54,592 nucleotides of DNA. Source: Nitrospira sp. Its GTDB lineage: Bacteria > Nitrospirota > Nitrospiria > Nitrospirales > Nitrospiraceae. The translations under genes and the position numbers were made by a program. The stretch lies in contig JARDZZ010000002.1 of assembly GCA_029240595.1 (NCBI GenBank), positions 1 to 54,592 on the forward strand, given 5' to 3'. Positions 10,026 to 21,190 of this stretch are shown piece by piece. The notes under the pieces are model-generated. The model saw nothing but the letters and a program-made list of their open reading frames with translations, had not been told where the DNA came from and made no database searches. Numbering within the stretch: the first letter of the stretch is position 1; each line of letters begins with the position of its first letter.

Positions 10026-10094
10026 TAGACAGGCTCCTACACAGCGGACGTGGTGTATGAAGGGCTGAGAACCTGGACGGTAAGAGAGCGCGGT

Positions 10095-10514
10095 GGAGAG
10101 GACTTATAAGCCGGATTCTGTCCCGTCAAGGATTTGTTCCTCGACGGTGGTCATCATTTCTCTGGGATCCGAGTTACCTCGAACCTCAAGCGACCTACCC
10201 GAAGACCTCGGCCGGGCCAGCCGGTCGCCGCTTCAAAGGAAGCGACAGCTGTCTTCCTATTTGGTCTTGCATCGAGCGACGCTTACCGTGCCGGTGATGT
10301 CGCCATCCCCGCGGTGGGCTCTTACTCCACCGTTTCACCCTTACCTGATCCGCAGCGATTCGATTGGGGTCCCGTCGCTTTGGCCATCGGCGGTTTGTTT
10401 TCTGTGGTGCCGGTGTCGGATCGCTCCGCCTGGGCATTACCCAGCGCTCTGCCCATGAAGTCCGGACTTTCCTCTCGCGGCGTCACCGCCACGAGCGATC
10501 ACCTGGTCCTCTCC
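10095..10514 (-). ncRNA. rnpB: RNase P RNA, bacterial class A
   Basis: The minus strand reads through conserved regions of RNase P RNA. The 5' end is GGAGAGGACCAGGTGATCG, followed by GAGGAAAGTCCGGACT and GGGCAGAGCGCTGGGTAATG. The 3' end is the conserved GACAGAATCCGGCTTATAAG next to CCTCTCC, which pairs with the 5' GGAGAGG as helix P1. The RNA is the catalytic part of the enzyme that trims tRNA 5' ends. Its length of about 420 nt is within the class A range. Confidence 0.95.
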
Positions 10515-10527
10515 CTCGCGCAGATTG

Positions 10528-10556
10528 AGTATAGGAAATGAACGAGCGTGATGCAA
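10528..10556 (-). promoter_or_regulatory. Promoter of rnpB
   Basis: Minus strand TTGCAT (10556-10551), 17 bases, TATACT (10533-10528). The predicted start falls a few bases before the mature 5' end of RNase P RNA. Confidence 0.8.
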
Positions 10557-10588
10557 GAAGGAGTCTTATCGATGGTCTCACCGGTAAG

Positions 10589-11461
10589 TTACCGGCCAAC
10601 CGGTGGCAACTCCGCAACCGGAACCGGTTGCTTTGACTGATAAATAGTCATGGCTTCGGGAAGCCATTTCTTCAGCTGGTCAATGCGTGTTTCGTTACTC
10701 GGATGGGTGGACATGAACTCCGCTGGCCCGCCACCTCCGGACATTTGGGCCATCCGTTCCCACAGAGCCACCGATTCGCGCGGGTCGTAACCGGCGTCGG
10801 CCGCAAGCAGAATGCCGATATAATCTGCTTCCGATTCGTGTTTGCGACTGAACGGAAGCAACACGCCGACTTGCGCTCCTGCTCCCAACGCCGCCATCGT
10901 CCCCTGGGAAAGGAGCGGATTCATGCCGCTGGCACCCGCTGCGGCGCCGGCCACTTGAAGCGCCGCACTCGTGAGTTGACCCTGACTCATCCGTTCCGCC
11001 CCATGCCGGGCCAAGGCATGCACCACTTCGTGTCCCATGACCGCAGCGAGGCCGGCTTCCGTCTTGGCCATCGGTAAGATACCCGTGTACACCGCCATTT
11101 TTCCCCCGGGCAGCGCAAACGCATTGGCGGTCTTGTCGTCCTTGATCACGGTGACTTCCCATTGAAACTGCTGTGCCATCTCTGCGTACTTCGATCGTTT
11201 CGCCGCTTCGACGATGCGAGCTGCCACGCGCTTCACGGGCTCGATCTCCCTGGAGTCCTGTGATGGTTTCATTTTGGGATCGTTTTTTACCTGGTTGTAT
11301 GCCTGCGCACCCAGCTGCATTTCCTGCGACACTGAGGTCATCAGCAATTGTGATCGGCCTGTGTAGGGATTGGTCTCGCATCCGCTCGCGAATGCTAGCG
11401 ACAAAGACAGGATTGTGCCGATGATGCGCTCCGCATGCCGCTTCATTCTCACATCGTACAT
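10589..11461 (-). CDS. M48-family metalloprotease, lipoprotein
   Basis: A 290-residue zinc protease of the M48 (YfgC/LoiP/BepA-like) group, likely anchored in the outer membrane facing the periplasm. The N-terminus has a basic, hydrophobic signal ending AFASGC, with lipobox Cys at about residue 28. The active site is HEVVHALARH (HExxH) and the third ligand lies in ESEADYIG downstream. The conserved MSTHPSNETRI segment follows. The start is the ATG with GGAGG eight bases upstream; a GTG 15 bases earlier overlaps that site. Relatives handle quality control of outer-membrane proteins. The gene stands alone between rnpB and the divergent rnhC. Confidence 0.92.
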   Translation of the reverse strand: MYDVRMKRHAERIIGTILSLSLAFASGCETNPYTGRSQLLMTSVSQEMQLGAQAYNQVKNDPKMKPSQDSREIEPVKRVAARIVEAAKRSKYAEMAQQFQWEVTVIKDDKTANAFALPGGKMAVYTGILPMAKTEAGLAAVMGHEVVHALARHGAERMSQGQLTSAALQVAGAAAGASGMNPLLSQGTMAALGAGAQVGVLLPFSRKHESEADYIGILLAADAGYDPRESVALWERMAQMSGGGGPAEFMSTHPSNETRIDQLKKWLPEAMTIYQSKQPVPVAELPPVGR

Positions 11462-11505
11462 GACTCGCACCTCCACGACTCACAACGTGCTTGCGGTCAA
11501 CGGGT

Positions 11506-11534
11506 TTGACCGATTTTCGCTGCTCTGCTACATT
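11506..11534 (+). promoter_or_regulatory. Promoter upstream of rnhC
   Basis: TTGACC (11506-11511), 17 bases, TACATT (11529-11534) on the plus strand. It would give a leader of about 130 bases before the annotated rnhC start. Confidence 0.6.
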
Positions 11535-11670
11535 AGCGTCTCACACCGAGGTTTTCCACTGATGTAGCGGATCCCGGCAGGATGCTGGCGCATCCAAGCA
11601 GGGGCGCTGCCTGCAACTCGTCGCCCGCACGAGCATCGACTACCTGCTCAGCATCACACAGATCAACAGG

Positions 11671-12324
11671 ATGCCGTCCTCTTCGATCGAACGCATAGGA
11701 ATCGACGAATCGGGAAAGGGCGATTACTTCGGCCCGCTCGTCATCGCCGCCGTGTTCGTCGATGCGACGACACAAGAGGAGCTCACGCTCATGGCGGTGC
11801 GAGACAGCAAGAAAATCTCAGACGGACGCATTCTCGAGCTCGCGCCTGACATTAAGACGATCTGTCCTCACAGCGTCATCGCCATTGGCCCCCAGAAATA
11901 CAACGAACTCTATGGGAAAATCCGAAACCTCAATCGTTTGCTGGCTTGGGGGCACGCGAAGGCGCTTGAAACGTTGTTGGAACGCGTCTCCTGCGAGCGT
12001 GCGATCTCGGATCAATTCGGCGACGAGCGGCTGATCCTCAACGCGCTCCAAGAAAAGGGGCGGCGCATCGTGCTCGAGCAACGCACGAAGGCAGAGTCGG
12101 ATCTTGCCGTCGCCGCCGCCTCGATCATAGCTCGGGCCGAGTTCTTGTTACGGCTCAAGCGTCTCTCAGATGAGATCGGTACTGTCTTACCCAAAGGAGC
12201 ATCGCCTGCAGTTGAGTTGGCTGGCAGGATGATCGTGAAGAAGCACGGACAAGAGCGGTTGGGAACGGTCGCGAAACTGCACTTCAAGACGACGAAAGCT
12301 GTTCTCGAGAAGCCAGCGACGTAG
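11671..12324 (+). CDS. rnhC: Ribonuclease HIII, catalytic domain only
   Basis: Cleaves the RNA strand of RNA-DNA hybrids. The HIII signature GIDESGKGDYFGPLV at residues 9-23 carries the first catalytic Asp and Glu; further acidic sites are in VRDSKKISD and KAESDLAVAAASIIARAEF. The 217-residue length lacks the ~80-residue N-terminal TBP-like hybrid-binding domain of most HIII enzymes. The ATG has only a weak ribosome site. The frame stays open upstream to a stop at 11560-11562 but offers no ATG, GTG or TTG. The 3' end faces the zinc-ribbon gene across 12 bases. Confidence 0.88.
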   Translation: MPSSSIERIGIDESGKGDYFGPLVIAAVFVDATTQEELTLMAVRDSKKISDGRILELAPDIKTICPHSVIAIGPQKYNELYGKIRNLNRLLAWGHAKALETLLERVSCERAISDQFGDERLILNALQEKGRRIVLEQRTKAESDLAVAAASIIARAEFLLRLKRLSDEIGTVLPKGASPAVELAGRMIVKKHGQERLGTVAKLHFKTTKAVLEKPAT

Positions 12325-12336
12325 TGTAAAAGAGAC

Positions 12337-13110
12337 TTACACCGATTCTCCCACCTCGAGATCGGTCGGCTTTGTATGGTCCAGCGGCTTTTGGTCTGCT
12401 TGCGCTTCTCCATCCCAGTACAACATGCGGTGGCAATAGGGGCATGTGTGCAGATCCTGAGAGCGTTTCACTTCCGCGATCAATTGAGGAGGGATTTGCA
12501 GCCGGCATCCGGCACACATGCCGCGCTGGATTGCCGCAAGCGGCTGATCCTTTCTCGAGGCTTTTAACTTTGCATAGCGGGCGAGCAACGCCGGTTCGAC
12601 TTTCGCCGATCGCTCCCGTTGCTGGCTCTCCAGTTCGGCCAGTTCCGACGACAGCTTCCGATCCATCTCGTCGAGCACCTGCTTTTCCTTATTGAAGGCC
12701 TGCTCGGCGATTCGAACCTTTTCCTGTGCTTCTTTCGCCGCCACTTGGAGTTGTTCGATTTTTTCCATACAGGCCAACACCTTGTCCTCAATGTCGGACT
12801 TCTTTTTGTTGGCCATCTGCAACTCGAACAGATGGGCCTGATATTCCTTGTTGGTCTTGAGTTCGGACAACCGCGCCCGCATTTTGTCGGTGTGGGCATC
12901 CTGCGCCTCGACGTCTTTTTCATGCGAGCGCCGCTCCTTGACCGAGGCTTCGACGGCACTACTCGTGTCCTGAAGCGACTGTTTCGCCTCGCGCAGGGGC
13001 GTTTCAACCGCATGCAGTCGTTCCGGGATCCTCCGGCGCTGTTCGGTGATCTCCATGATGCGAAGATCAATCTTTTGCAGTTCGATGAGGGGAGACAGAT
13101 TTTGGTTCAA
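12337..13110 (-). CDS. Coiled-coil protein with C-terminal C4 zinc ribbon
   Basis: A 257-residue protein. Residues ~10-185 form a long Glu/Lys/Gln-rich coiled coil, and the C-terminus carries CAGC...CPYC, a four-cysteine zinc ribbon (zf-RING_7 type). This family is widespread and often annotated as a nucleic-acid-binding regulator; its biochemical role is not settled. The start is TTG with GGGAG upstream, because the coiled coil starts at once and no closer ATG keeps it whole. It is convergent with rnhC and upstream of the tRNA. Confidence 0.85.
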   Translation of the reverse strand: MNQNLSPLIELQKIDLRIMEITEQRRRIPERLHAVETPLREAKQSLQDTSSAVEASVKERRSHEKDVEAQDAHTDKMRARLSELKTNKEYQAHLFELQMANKKKSDIEDKVLACMEKIEQLQVAAKEAQEKVRIAEQAFNKEKQVLDEMDRKLSSELAELESQQRERSAKVEPALLARYAKLKASRKDQPLAAIQRGMCAGCRLQIPPQLIAEVKRSQDLHTCPYCHRMLYWDGEAQADQKPLDHTKPTDLEVGESV

Positions 13111-13169
13111 TGCACTCCCAAGTCTCAGGTTCAGGAAGGAAGGATATGCGATTCCCGCCGCCGGTCCAC

Positions 13170-13246
13170 TGGTGGGCCCACTAGGACTCGAACCTAGGAC
13201 CAGCTGATTATGAGTCAGCCGCTCTAACCACCTGAGCTATGGGCCC
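13170..13246 (-). tRNA. tRNA with CAT anticodon, probably tRNA-Ile2 (lysidine-modified)
   Basis: A full 77-nt cloverleaf with encoded CCA. The acceptor is GGGCCCA/TGGGCCC, the anticodon loop CTCATAA, and the T loop GGTTCGAGTCC. CAT could be elongator Met, initiator or Ile2. C4-G69 and C5-G68 in the acceptor match the known TilS identity elements of tRNA-Ile2, and the initiator-type 1-72 mismatch is absent. Ile2 is therefore preferred. It lies between rpoD and the zinc-ribbon gene on the same strand. Confidence 0.9.
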
Positions 13247-13391
13247 CATGGGAACAGTTGGCTCCGGCTCAGGGTGAGGTCGAGATTCGGATCAGACTCG
13301 ACAGCCTTCCATCAGCTCAGCCTTGACCGCAGCCTCGACGTCAACTGATTTTAGGCCCGGGCGGGAGACAGAGTCAAATCATCCGTCAGTC

Positions 13392-15206
<1,815 letters not shown>

Positions 15207-15208
15207 GC

Positions 15209-17032
15209 TTACTCCTTACTTACACCCTTCACCAAAGAAAGCACTCCGAGAGGTCGCCCGGCCTTTTGCAGGCGCATTTCATTGACACGGCCATTCAACA
15301 CCCTGACGTCTTCGATCCGTCCTTCCCGCTCTGCGGTCTTGAGCTGCGTGATCAGGTCACGCAGCATGGCTTCAGTCCGCTTTCGATCGATCGTCTCGAG
15401 GCAACCCTGTATATGGGCGCGAGCGTCGTCAAAATGCTGTTCTTGCATAGACAATTCTGTAGCCAGGGGTCCGCAGTCTGGATCATCGACCACGACATCC
15501 AGCAATCGACGAAGTCCCACCCGACCGTCCGGTTCAAGATGGACCAGCGCGGTTTCAACGATCCGGCGGCAGGCTGGCATCGAAAACGCTTCAGGCCGCA
15601 ATCGACGGACGTCGGCGGCGGACAAGTGGCCATGGAGCAACAGATAGATCAAGTCCCGTTCCTCCGGAGCCCCCTTCGACGAGGCAACGGGCGGAGTCTC
15701 ACTTTTGGAGACAGCCGAACGCGACGGATGTTTTTCCCGCAAGGCCGGATACCGGTCAATAAGCCGCTGCTGATTGATGCCGAAGCGCTCGGCCACCAGA
15801 CGAATCCGTTCTTCCCGTTCGATGGGATGCTCGCTCTTTTGCAAAATGCGCAAGATTTCGTCCACGCTTTGGATCCGCCCTTCCATGGTACTGCTCTCCG
15901 CAGTCTTGACGCTCTGCTCAAGAGCAAAATCCAGTAAACTCGGGGCCTGTTGTTCCAAGCGGGTAAAGGCGTCTATTCCTTCTTTTCGAACGTACGTATC
16001 GGGATCTTCTCCGGCGGGCAATGTCACCACCTTCACGCCCAATCCGCTGTTGACAAAGAGATCCAACCCTCGCAACGCCGCCCGGACACCGGCCGCATCG
16101 GGATCGAACAGCAACACGACTTTTGAGGCGAACCGCCGGAGCATCTGAACATGGTCGGGAGTGAGCGCGGTCCCAAGGGTCGCCACCGTGTGTGTCAACC
16201 CCGCCTGGTGCAGCGCGATCGCATCGAAATAGCCTTCGACGACAATGACCGTCTTCGTCCGACTGACGGCCTCGCGGGCGACATCAAGGGCAAAAAGCGT
16301 TTGCCCCTTCTTGAACAGCGGCGTATCCGGCGAATTCAAATATTTGGGAATCCCGTCGCCAAGAACGCGGCCACCGAATCCGACGATACGCTTACGGAGG
16401 TCGGTGATGGTGATCATCACTCGGGCGCGAAATCGGTCGTAATACCCAGTCCCATTGTCCCGCGCGATGATCAAACCGGCTGCCGCCATGTCTTGCTGGG
16501 TACACCCCTGCTTACCGAGCCACCTGATTAATCCATCCCATTCCACCGGCGCGACACCGATGCCGAAACGCTCGATCGTGGCCTCCTGAATGCCTCGCCC
16601 TGCCAGATAGGCTCGCGCCTCAGCTCCGGACCGATCGTTCTGCAAATTTTGCTGAAACCATTGTGCAGCCATCCGGTTGAGCTGTTCGAGACGATGGCCT
16701 TGGGCGATCTGGGGTTCTGAAGCGGAGACGATGTCCTGAATCTCAATTCCCACCTTGCGACCGAGATCCTTGACCGTTTCTGGGAAACTTGCTCCGGTGA
16801 TTCTGGTCAAAAACGTGAACACATTACCTCCCGCGCCACAGCCAAAACAGTGAAAGATCTGTCGGCTGGAGCTGACGGTGAACGATGGAGTTTTTTCTTG
16901 GTGGAAGGGGCAGAGACCCTTCAAATTCTGCCCAGCACGGGTCAAGCTGACATGCTGCCCGACAATCTCGGCGATGTCGATCCGATCCTTGATCTGATTG
17001 ATGACATCGTCAGAAATCAGGCCTCGACCCAT
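15209..17032 (-). CDS. dnaG: DNA primase
   Basis: Makes RNA primers for replication. The 607-residue protein has an N-terminal zinc-binding domain ([11 protein letters not shown] ... CFGCGAGG). The TOPRIM core follows, with [14 protein letters not shown] and [15 protein letters not shown] carrying the metal-binding acidic residues. A C-terminal helicase-binding domain runs from about residue 450. The start ATG matches the family N-terminus. It is transcribed with rpoD downstream, probably from the promoter at 17108-17136. Confidence 0.97.
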   Translation of the reverse strand: MGRGLISDDVINQIKDRIDIAEIVGQHVSLTRAGQNLKGLCPFHQEKTPSFTVSSSRQIFHCFGCGAGGNVFTFLTRITGASFPETVKDLGRKVGIEIQDIVSASEPQIAQGHRLEQLNRMAAQWFQQNLQNDRSGAEARAYLAGRGIQEATIERFGIGVAPVEWDGLIRWLGKQGCTQQDMAAAGLIIARDNGTGYYDRFRARVMITITDLRKRIVGFGGRVLGDGIPKYLNSPDTPLFKKGQTLFALDVAREAVSRTKTVIVVEGYFDAIALHQAGLTHTVATLGTALTPDHVQMLRRFASKVVLLFDPDAAGVRAALRGLDLFVNSGLGVKVVTLPAGEDPDTYVRKEGIDAFTRLEQQAPSLLDFALEQSVKTAESSTMEGRIQSVDEILRILQKSEHPIEREERIRLVAERFGINQQRLIDRYPALREKHPSRSAVSKSETPPVASSKGAPEERDLIYLLLHGHLSAADVRRLRPEAFSMPACRRIVETALVHLEPDGRVGLRRLLDVVVDDPDCGPLATELSMQEQHFDDARAHIQGCLETIDRKRTEAMLRDLITQLKTAEREGRIEDVRVLNGRVNEMRLQKAGRPLGVLSLVKGVSKE

Positions 17033-17107
17033 GGGAGACGCAGCTCCTCACTCCCCCAAACGCGGTGGGGCTGGTATGCGTAAGTGATCGGAAAAATTGA
17101 CCGGTCA

Positions 17108-17136
17108 GGTTAACAGAGACACGGGAAACCTGTCAA
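17108..17136 (-). promoter_or_regulatory. Promoter of dnaG-rpoD
   Basis: Minus strand TTGACA (17136-17131), 17 bases, TTAACC (17113-17108). It lies between the end of the HIT gene and the dnaG start. The -35 is perfect and the -10 is weak. Confidence 0.6.
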
Positions 17137-17153
17137 ACGCGAGACGATGACGA

Positions 17154-17498
17154 TCATCCCGGCGGCCAGGTCATGTGTCGTCCACCTAACACATGTAGAT
17201 GGAGGTGAAACACCGTTTGGCCCGCGTCGGGGCCTGTATTGGTCACGATACGGTAGCCTGACAGCGCGAGGCCCTTGTGTTTCGCGACCTTGGTGCAAGT
17301 GAGTAACAGTTGAGCCAAGAGTCCGGATTCGGTCTCCCTCACGTCTCCCACCGCCTGGACATGTTGCTTCGGAATGATCAGGACATGAACAGGCGCCTGC
17401 GGATTGACGTCATCAAAGGCCAATGTGTGCTCGTCCTCATGGACAATTTTGGCAGGAATCCGTTTTTGGACGATCTGACAAAACAGGCAGTCATTCAT
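17154..17498 (-). CDS. HIT-family nucleotide hydrolase (HINT-like)
   Basis: A 114-residue histidine-triad protein starting MNDCLFCQIVQKRIPAKIV. The active-site motif HLHLHVLGG lies near the C-terminus, and CLFC may bind zinc. The length and sequence fit the HINT branch, which hydrolyses nucleoside phosphoramidates such as AMP-lysine. It is the last gene of the his run, ten bases after hisIE; hisIE-HIT pairing is seen in many bacteria. In-frame codons upstream lie within hisIE and were not used. Confidence 0.93.
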   Translation of the reverse strand: MNDCLFCQIVQKRIPAKIVHEDEHTLAFDDVNPQAPVHVLIIPKQHVQAVGDVRETESGLLAQLLLTCTKVAKHKGLALSGYRIVTNTGPDAGQTVFHLHLHVLGGRHMTWPPG

Positions 17499-17508
17499 CG
17501 GGGATGCC

Positions 17509-18162
17509 TCATTGTTTCCGTTTGAGACCCGACTTCCCATATCGTGAACCCAGCTCTTGATACACCTCTTGCAGAGAGACGTCGTGGTAACCAAGCACCA
17601 TCAGGGTGTGGAAGAACAAATCGGCGACTTCATAGATAATCTCTTCTCGCTTGCCCCCTTTTGCAGCAAGGAGAACCTCGCCGGCTTCCTCTGCCACTTT
17701 TTTGAGAATCGTATCCTGTCCGCCCTCGAAGAGTTTGGTGGTGTAGGAATCGGGCTGTGGCTGGGCGCGGCGATGTACAATAATCCGCAGGACACTTTCA
17801 AGTATTGCACCGAACGCTTCGGATGACGGGTGCTCCTCAGCGTCTCCCTCCAGTTTCGAGAAAAAGCACGCTCGCTCTCCCGTGTGGCAGGTGGGGCCAA
17901 GCGGTTGTGCCTTGACCAGGATCGTATCCCGGTCACAGTCCACGAAGACCTCCTTCACGAGCAACTTGTTGCCGGACGTTTCACCCTTTTCCCATAGGGT
18001 CTGCCGTGATCGGCTCCAAAAGTGCACCGATTTCGTCGATAACGTTTTCGTCAGCGCTGCTTCGTTCATGTATCCGAGCATGAGGACGGTGCCATCCAGC
18101 CAGTCCTGCACGATAGCCGGAATCAGGCCCGTCCCGTCGAATTTGATATCGCGAGTGGTCAT
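17509..18162 (-). CDS. hisIE: Bifunctional phosphoribosyl-AMP cyclohydrolase / phosphoribosyl-ATP pyrophosphohydrolase
   Basis: Steps 2 and 3 of histidine synthesis in one 217-residue chain. The HisI part (residues 1-~115) has FWSRSRQTLWEKGETSGN and the zinc-binding CDRDTILV and CHTGERACFF segments. The HisE part has the EEAGEVLLAAK helix with the metal-binding EExxE pattern. The ATG beginning MTTRDIKFD was chosen; GTG and TTG codons 9-33 bases upstream are alternatives with slightly different ribosome-site spacing. A 100-base gap separates it from hisF. Confidence 0.95.
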   Translation of the reverse strand: MTTRDIKFDGTGLIPAIVQDWLDGTVLMLGYMNEAALTKTLSTKSVHFWSRSRQTLWEKGETSGNKLLVKEVFVDCDRDTILVKAQPLGPTCHTGERACFFSKLEGDAEEHPSSEAFGAILESVLRIIVHRRAQPQPDSYTTKLFEGGQDTILKKVAEEAGEVLLAAKGGKREEIIYEVADLFFHTLMVLGYHDVSLQEVYQELGSRYGKSGLKRKQ

Positions 18163-18262
18163 GTCCGCCACACATCCTTCGCCTGTTTGAGACAAGCGCC
18201 GTCATAGGCCGCTGCATTGCGAGAGATCAGCTGGACCCTCTCACGGCCGCGAGAACGGTTAT

Positions 18263-19030
18263 TCACACTCCTGTCATACGCACAGGTACTCCGCGCTGGT
18301 GCAAATAGGCCTTGGCTTGCGGAATCGTAAAGGTCCTAAAATGAAAAATCGAGGCCGCGAGCACCGCATCCGCTTTACCGGTGACGAAACCGTCATAGAG
18401 ATGTTCCAGCGACCCGACGCCTCCGGATGCGATCAGTGGGATCGACACGCGGGCAGAGACTGAAGCCGTTAAATCCAGATCGTAGCCACATTGCCGGCCA
18501 TCTTCATCCATACTGGTCAATAAGATCTCGCCGGCCCCAAACCGTTGCATGCTCTGCGCCCAGTCGATGGCATTCAAACCGCTCGCCTTCCGTCCGCCGT
18601 GCGTGAACACCTCCCAGGACGACGATCCCGATCGCTTGGCGTCAATCGCCACGACAATGCACTGCGTGCCAAACCGTTCGGCTGCCTCCCTCACGAATTC
18701 CGGCCGCTCCACGGCAGCGGTATTGATACTGACCTTGTCCGCCCCGGCATTCAACAAGTGACGGATGTCGTCGAGCGTCCGCACCCCGCCGCCGACCGTG
18801 ACCGGCATGAACACCCTCGCAGCCGTCCGCTCCACCACGTCGATGATCGTCTTTCGATTTTCGTGGGACGCCGTGATGTCCAGAAAGCACAGCTCGTCTG
18901 CACCCTCTCGATCATAGACCGCCGCCACCTCGACCGGATCGCCGGCATCTCGAAGATTGACAAAGCTCACGCCTTTGACGACACGGCCGTCTTTCACGTC
19001 GAGGCAGGGAATGATGCGCTTGGTCAACAT
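18263..19030 (-). CDS. hisF: Imidazole glycerol phosphate synthase, cyclase subunit
   Basis: HisF works with HisH to form IGP and AICAR. The 255-residue TIM barrel starts [20 protein letters not shown], with catalytic Asp in CLDVKDG. The second catalytic Asp is in TSMDEDG, and phosphate-binding loops are VTVGGGVR and IASGGVGS. The ATG sits 28 bases after hisA. In-frame codons farther upstream overlap hisA and were rejected. Confidence 0.97.
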   Translation of the reverse strand: MLTKRIIPCLDVKDGRVVKGVSFVNLRDAGDPVEVAAVYDREGADELCFLDITASHENRKTIIDVVERTAARVFMPVTVGGGVRTLDDIRHLLNAGADKVSINTAAVERPEFVREAAERFGTQCIVVAIDAKRSGSSSWEVFTHGGRKASGLNAIDWAQSMQRFGAGEILLTSMDEDGRQCGYDLDLTASVSARVSIPLIASGGVGSLEHLYDGFVTGKADAVLAASIFHFRTFTIPQAKAYLHQRGVPVRMTGV

Positions 19031-19058
19031 ACCTTGTACTGCCCCTAGACACGTGCCG

Positions 19059-19790
19059 TTACCCGTCAGCACGGCGAAGGGCGGCAACGGCCTCCCGGTA
19101 GTTCAACTTTCCGTCATACAGCGCCTTTCCCACGATTGCGCCTTCAACTCGAGGGCCGAGCGATTGGAGAGCTTGCAGGTCCTCGATTGTGGAAATACCG
19201 CCGGAGGCAATCACGGGAAAGGCAGAAAATGTCAGGATTTCCCTCAAGGCAGCAATGTTCGGTCCGCTCAGCATACCATCTCGCGCAATGTCGGTATAAA
19301 TGACGGCGCCGAGATCGAACCCCGCCAACTCCTTGAGTAGATGCGTTGCCGTCGTCTCCGACAGCGAGGTCCAACCGTTGACTGCCACCTTGCCGTCGCG
19401 AGCATCCAAGCCGAGCAGGATCCGCTTGGGAAACTCTTGACAGGCCTGTCGCAAGAAGGCGCGATCCTTCAATGCCCCTGTACCCAGCACAATGCGGGAG
19501 ATGCCTGACTTGAAATACCGCCTGACCGTGGCCATGTTCCGAATGCCGCCGCCGACTTGCACCTGGACCGGCGCCGACCGAACGACAGCCTCGATCTGCG
19601 TCAAATTCCGCGGTTCTCCTTCTACGGCCCCGTTCAGATCCACGAGGTGAATGATCGTCGCGCCGGCCTGGACCCATCGTGTTGCCATCGATGGAATATC
19701 GGTGCCATACACGGTTTCAGCGTCCATATCGCCCTGACGCAACCGGACGCAGCGGCCATCCTTCACATCAATCGCCGGTATCACCACCAT
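19059..19790 (-). CDS. hisA: ProFAR isomerase
   Basis: Opens the ribose ring of ProFAR (step 4 of histidine synthesis). The 243-residue TIM barrel has [15 protein letters not shown] with the catalytic Asp, the mirrored [14 protein letters not shown] with the second Asp, and phosphate loops VQVGGGIR and IASGGIST. It starts three bases after the lipoprotein gene stop and precedes hisF. Confidence 0.97.
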   Translation of the reverse strand: MVVIPAIDVKDGRCVRLRQGDMDAETVYGTDIPSMATRWVQAGATIIHLVDLNGAVEGEPRNLTQIEAVVRSAPVQVQVGGGIRNMATVRRYFKSGISRIVLGTGALKDRAFLRQACQEFPKRILLGLDARDGKVAVNGWTSLSETTATHLLKELAGFDLGAVIYTDIARDGMLSGPNIAALREILTFSAFPVIASGGISTIEDLQALQSLGPRVEGAIVGKALYDGKLNYREAVAALRRADG

Positions 19791-19793
19791 GGG

Positions 19794-20540
19794 TTAGTCT
19801 TGCTTCGCTCCGAACGGAAACGTCTTGAGTACTTTCTCTGTCCCATATTGGGCGAGCTCCTCGGCAGTCACAAATCCTCCACCATGCTGGATGAACCCCA
19901 GAAAGTCCTCTGTCAGCGGCTTCTGCCGCTCATAATAATTGCCGACCCATAGCACCTGTCCGTCGGCCGCCACGGCTTTCACTTCAAAGCCTACTGTCGC
20001 GGGAGGATTCGCTCCCATACGGCTTCCCGATCGTTCTTGGTAGACCAAGACCTGCCCCATCAGTGCGGCGTCGGCTTGGAGCTTCGCTGCCAGCTGAGCT
20101 GCCTGGGCTTCCGGCGTCGCCTTCGAGGTCTCAGGGGAGGACTTGACCGCCACCCTGGAGGTTTCGCTAGGCGAAAGTATGACGAGGCCCTGCCGATCTT
20201 TCAGTCGCGACCAAAACAGCTGTGTCACCTTCTCAGCCGCAAAGGCCGGGACCGCGGTAGTTTGTCGCAATTGTGGTTCAACGTTGGACGGGATGCCCAA
20301 GGAAATATCAGAGCGTTGGACACTTTGCGGCGTTGAAAGATACATGTCTCCCGCATCACGGACCTGTGGAGTCGTCAAAGTCGTAAAGGGCAATAACGCA
20401 ATGCTTCGGATGTGATACCGAGGCAGTTCACTCGACGTCTGCGCCGTGACCTTGGAACCGCTGCAGGCGGAGCCGAGAACCAGCAACAAGGCGATGGTTC
20501 CTGTCAAGCAAGTACGTGATGCCTCGCCGATGCTATGCAT
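19794..20540 (-). CDS. Putative lipoprotein within the his operon
   Basis: A 248-residue protein of unknown role. A hydrophobic signal (TGTIALLLVLGSAC) places a candidate lipobox Cys at residue 26. The mature part begins with an IRSIALLPF strand, a pattern seen in periplasmic lipoproteins of the CsgG/GNA1162-like superfamily; that link is tentative. A KATPEAQAAQLAAKLQADAALMGQVLVYQER helix-strand unit follows. The ATG overlaps the last eight bases of hisH and its stop is three bases before hisA, so it is translated with histidine genes. It is probably not a histidine enzyme. Confidence 0.75.
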   Translation of the reverse strand: MHSIGEASRTCLTGTIALLLVLGSACSGSKVTAQTSSELPRYHIRSIALLPFTTLTTPQVRDAGDMYLSTPQSVQRSDISLGIPSNVEPQLRQTTAVPAFAAEKVTQLFWSRLKDRQGLVILSPSETSRVAVKSSPETSKATPEAQAAQLAAKLQADAALMGQVLVYQERSGSRMGANPPATVGFEVKAVAADGQVLWVGNYYERQKPLTEDFLGFIQHGGGFVTAEELAQYGTEKVLKTFPFGAKQD

Positions 20541-21144
20541 GCCAGGCCCCAAAATTTTTCATCAAACGCAAGCCCACTGATTGACTTTTTTCCGGATGGA
20601 ACTGACAGGCCACGATATTGTCCTTCCATACGGCCGAGACGAATGGAGTGCCGTAGATGGTTGTCGCGGCTGTGACCATCGGATCAACCGGCTGGACGAA
20701 GTAGGAATGAACAAAATACCAGTCAGAACCCGAGACGATATCCGCAAACAGCGGACAAGGCCGCTCGACGTTGACCTGGTTCCATCCCATATGTGGGATC
20801 TTCAGGGCGGGATCCGGGACAAACCGCTTCACTTGGCCGGGAATGATATTGAGTCCCTTGTGCGCACCGAACTCCTCACTTTCCGTAAACAACAGTTGAA
20901 GCCCCAAGCAGATGCCCAGAAAGGGCTTGCCCGATTGAACCGCTGATCGAATGGGTTCAACCAGATCAAATCGCTCCAAGTTGGCCATACAATCGCCGAA
21001 AGCGCCCACACCGGGGAGGACCACATGGCCGGCACTTGTAATCGCCGCGGGATCACGCGTCACCAACGCCTGGTGCCCCACCGACTCGAAGGCTTTCCAG
21101 ACGCTGCGCAAATTTCCCATCCCGTAATCAATAATCGCAATCAT
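20533..21144 (-). CDS. hisH: Imidazole glycerol phosphate synthase, glutamine amidotransferase subunit
   Basis: HisH hydrolyses glutamine to feed ammonia to HisF. The 203-residue class I amidotransferase starts MIAIIDYGMGNLRSVWKA. The nucleophile lies in FLGICLGLQLLF, and the His-Glu pair in CQFHPEKSQ. The MIAIIDYG start was chosen by family N-terminus; longer in-frame codons lack similarity. A gap of 222 bases separates it from hisB, unlike the tight joints elsewhere in the run. Confidence 0.96.
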   Translation of the reverse strand: MIAIIDYGMGNLRSVWKAFESVGHQALVTRDPAAITSAGHVVLPGVGAFGDCMANLERFDLVEPIRSAVQSGKPFLGICLGLQLLFTESEEFGAHKGLNIIPGQVKRFVPDPALKIPHMGWNQVNVERPCPLFADIVSGSDWYFVHSYFVQPVDPMVTAATTIYGTPFVSAVWKDNIVACQFHPEKSQSVGLRLMKNFGAWHA

Positions 21145-21190
21145 GGGCCACCCTGAGCCTCGGCTCCTAACCATACCGCAATCGGCTGAT

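Noticed and set aside
10093-10541. Open frames on both strands across the RNase P RNA gene
   Set aside because: They are by-products of the structured, GC-rich rnpB sequence, which has all conserved RNase P RNA blocks.
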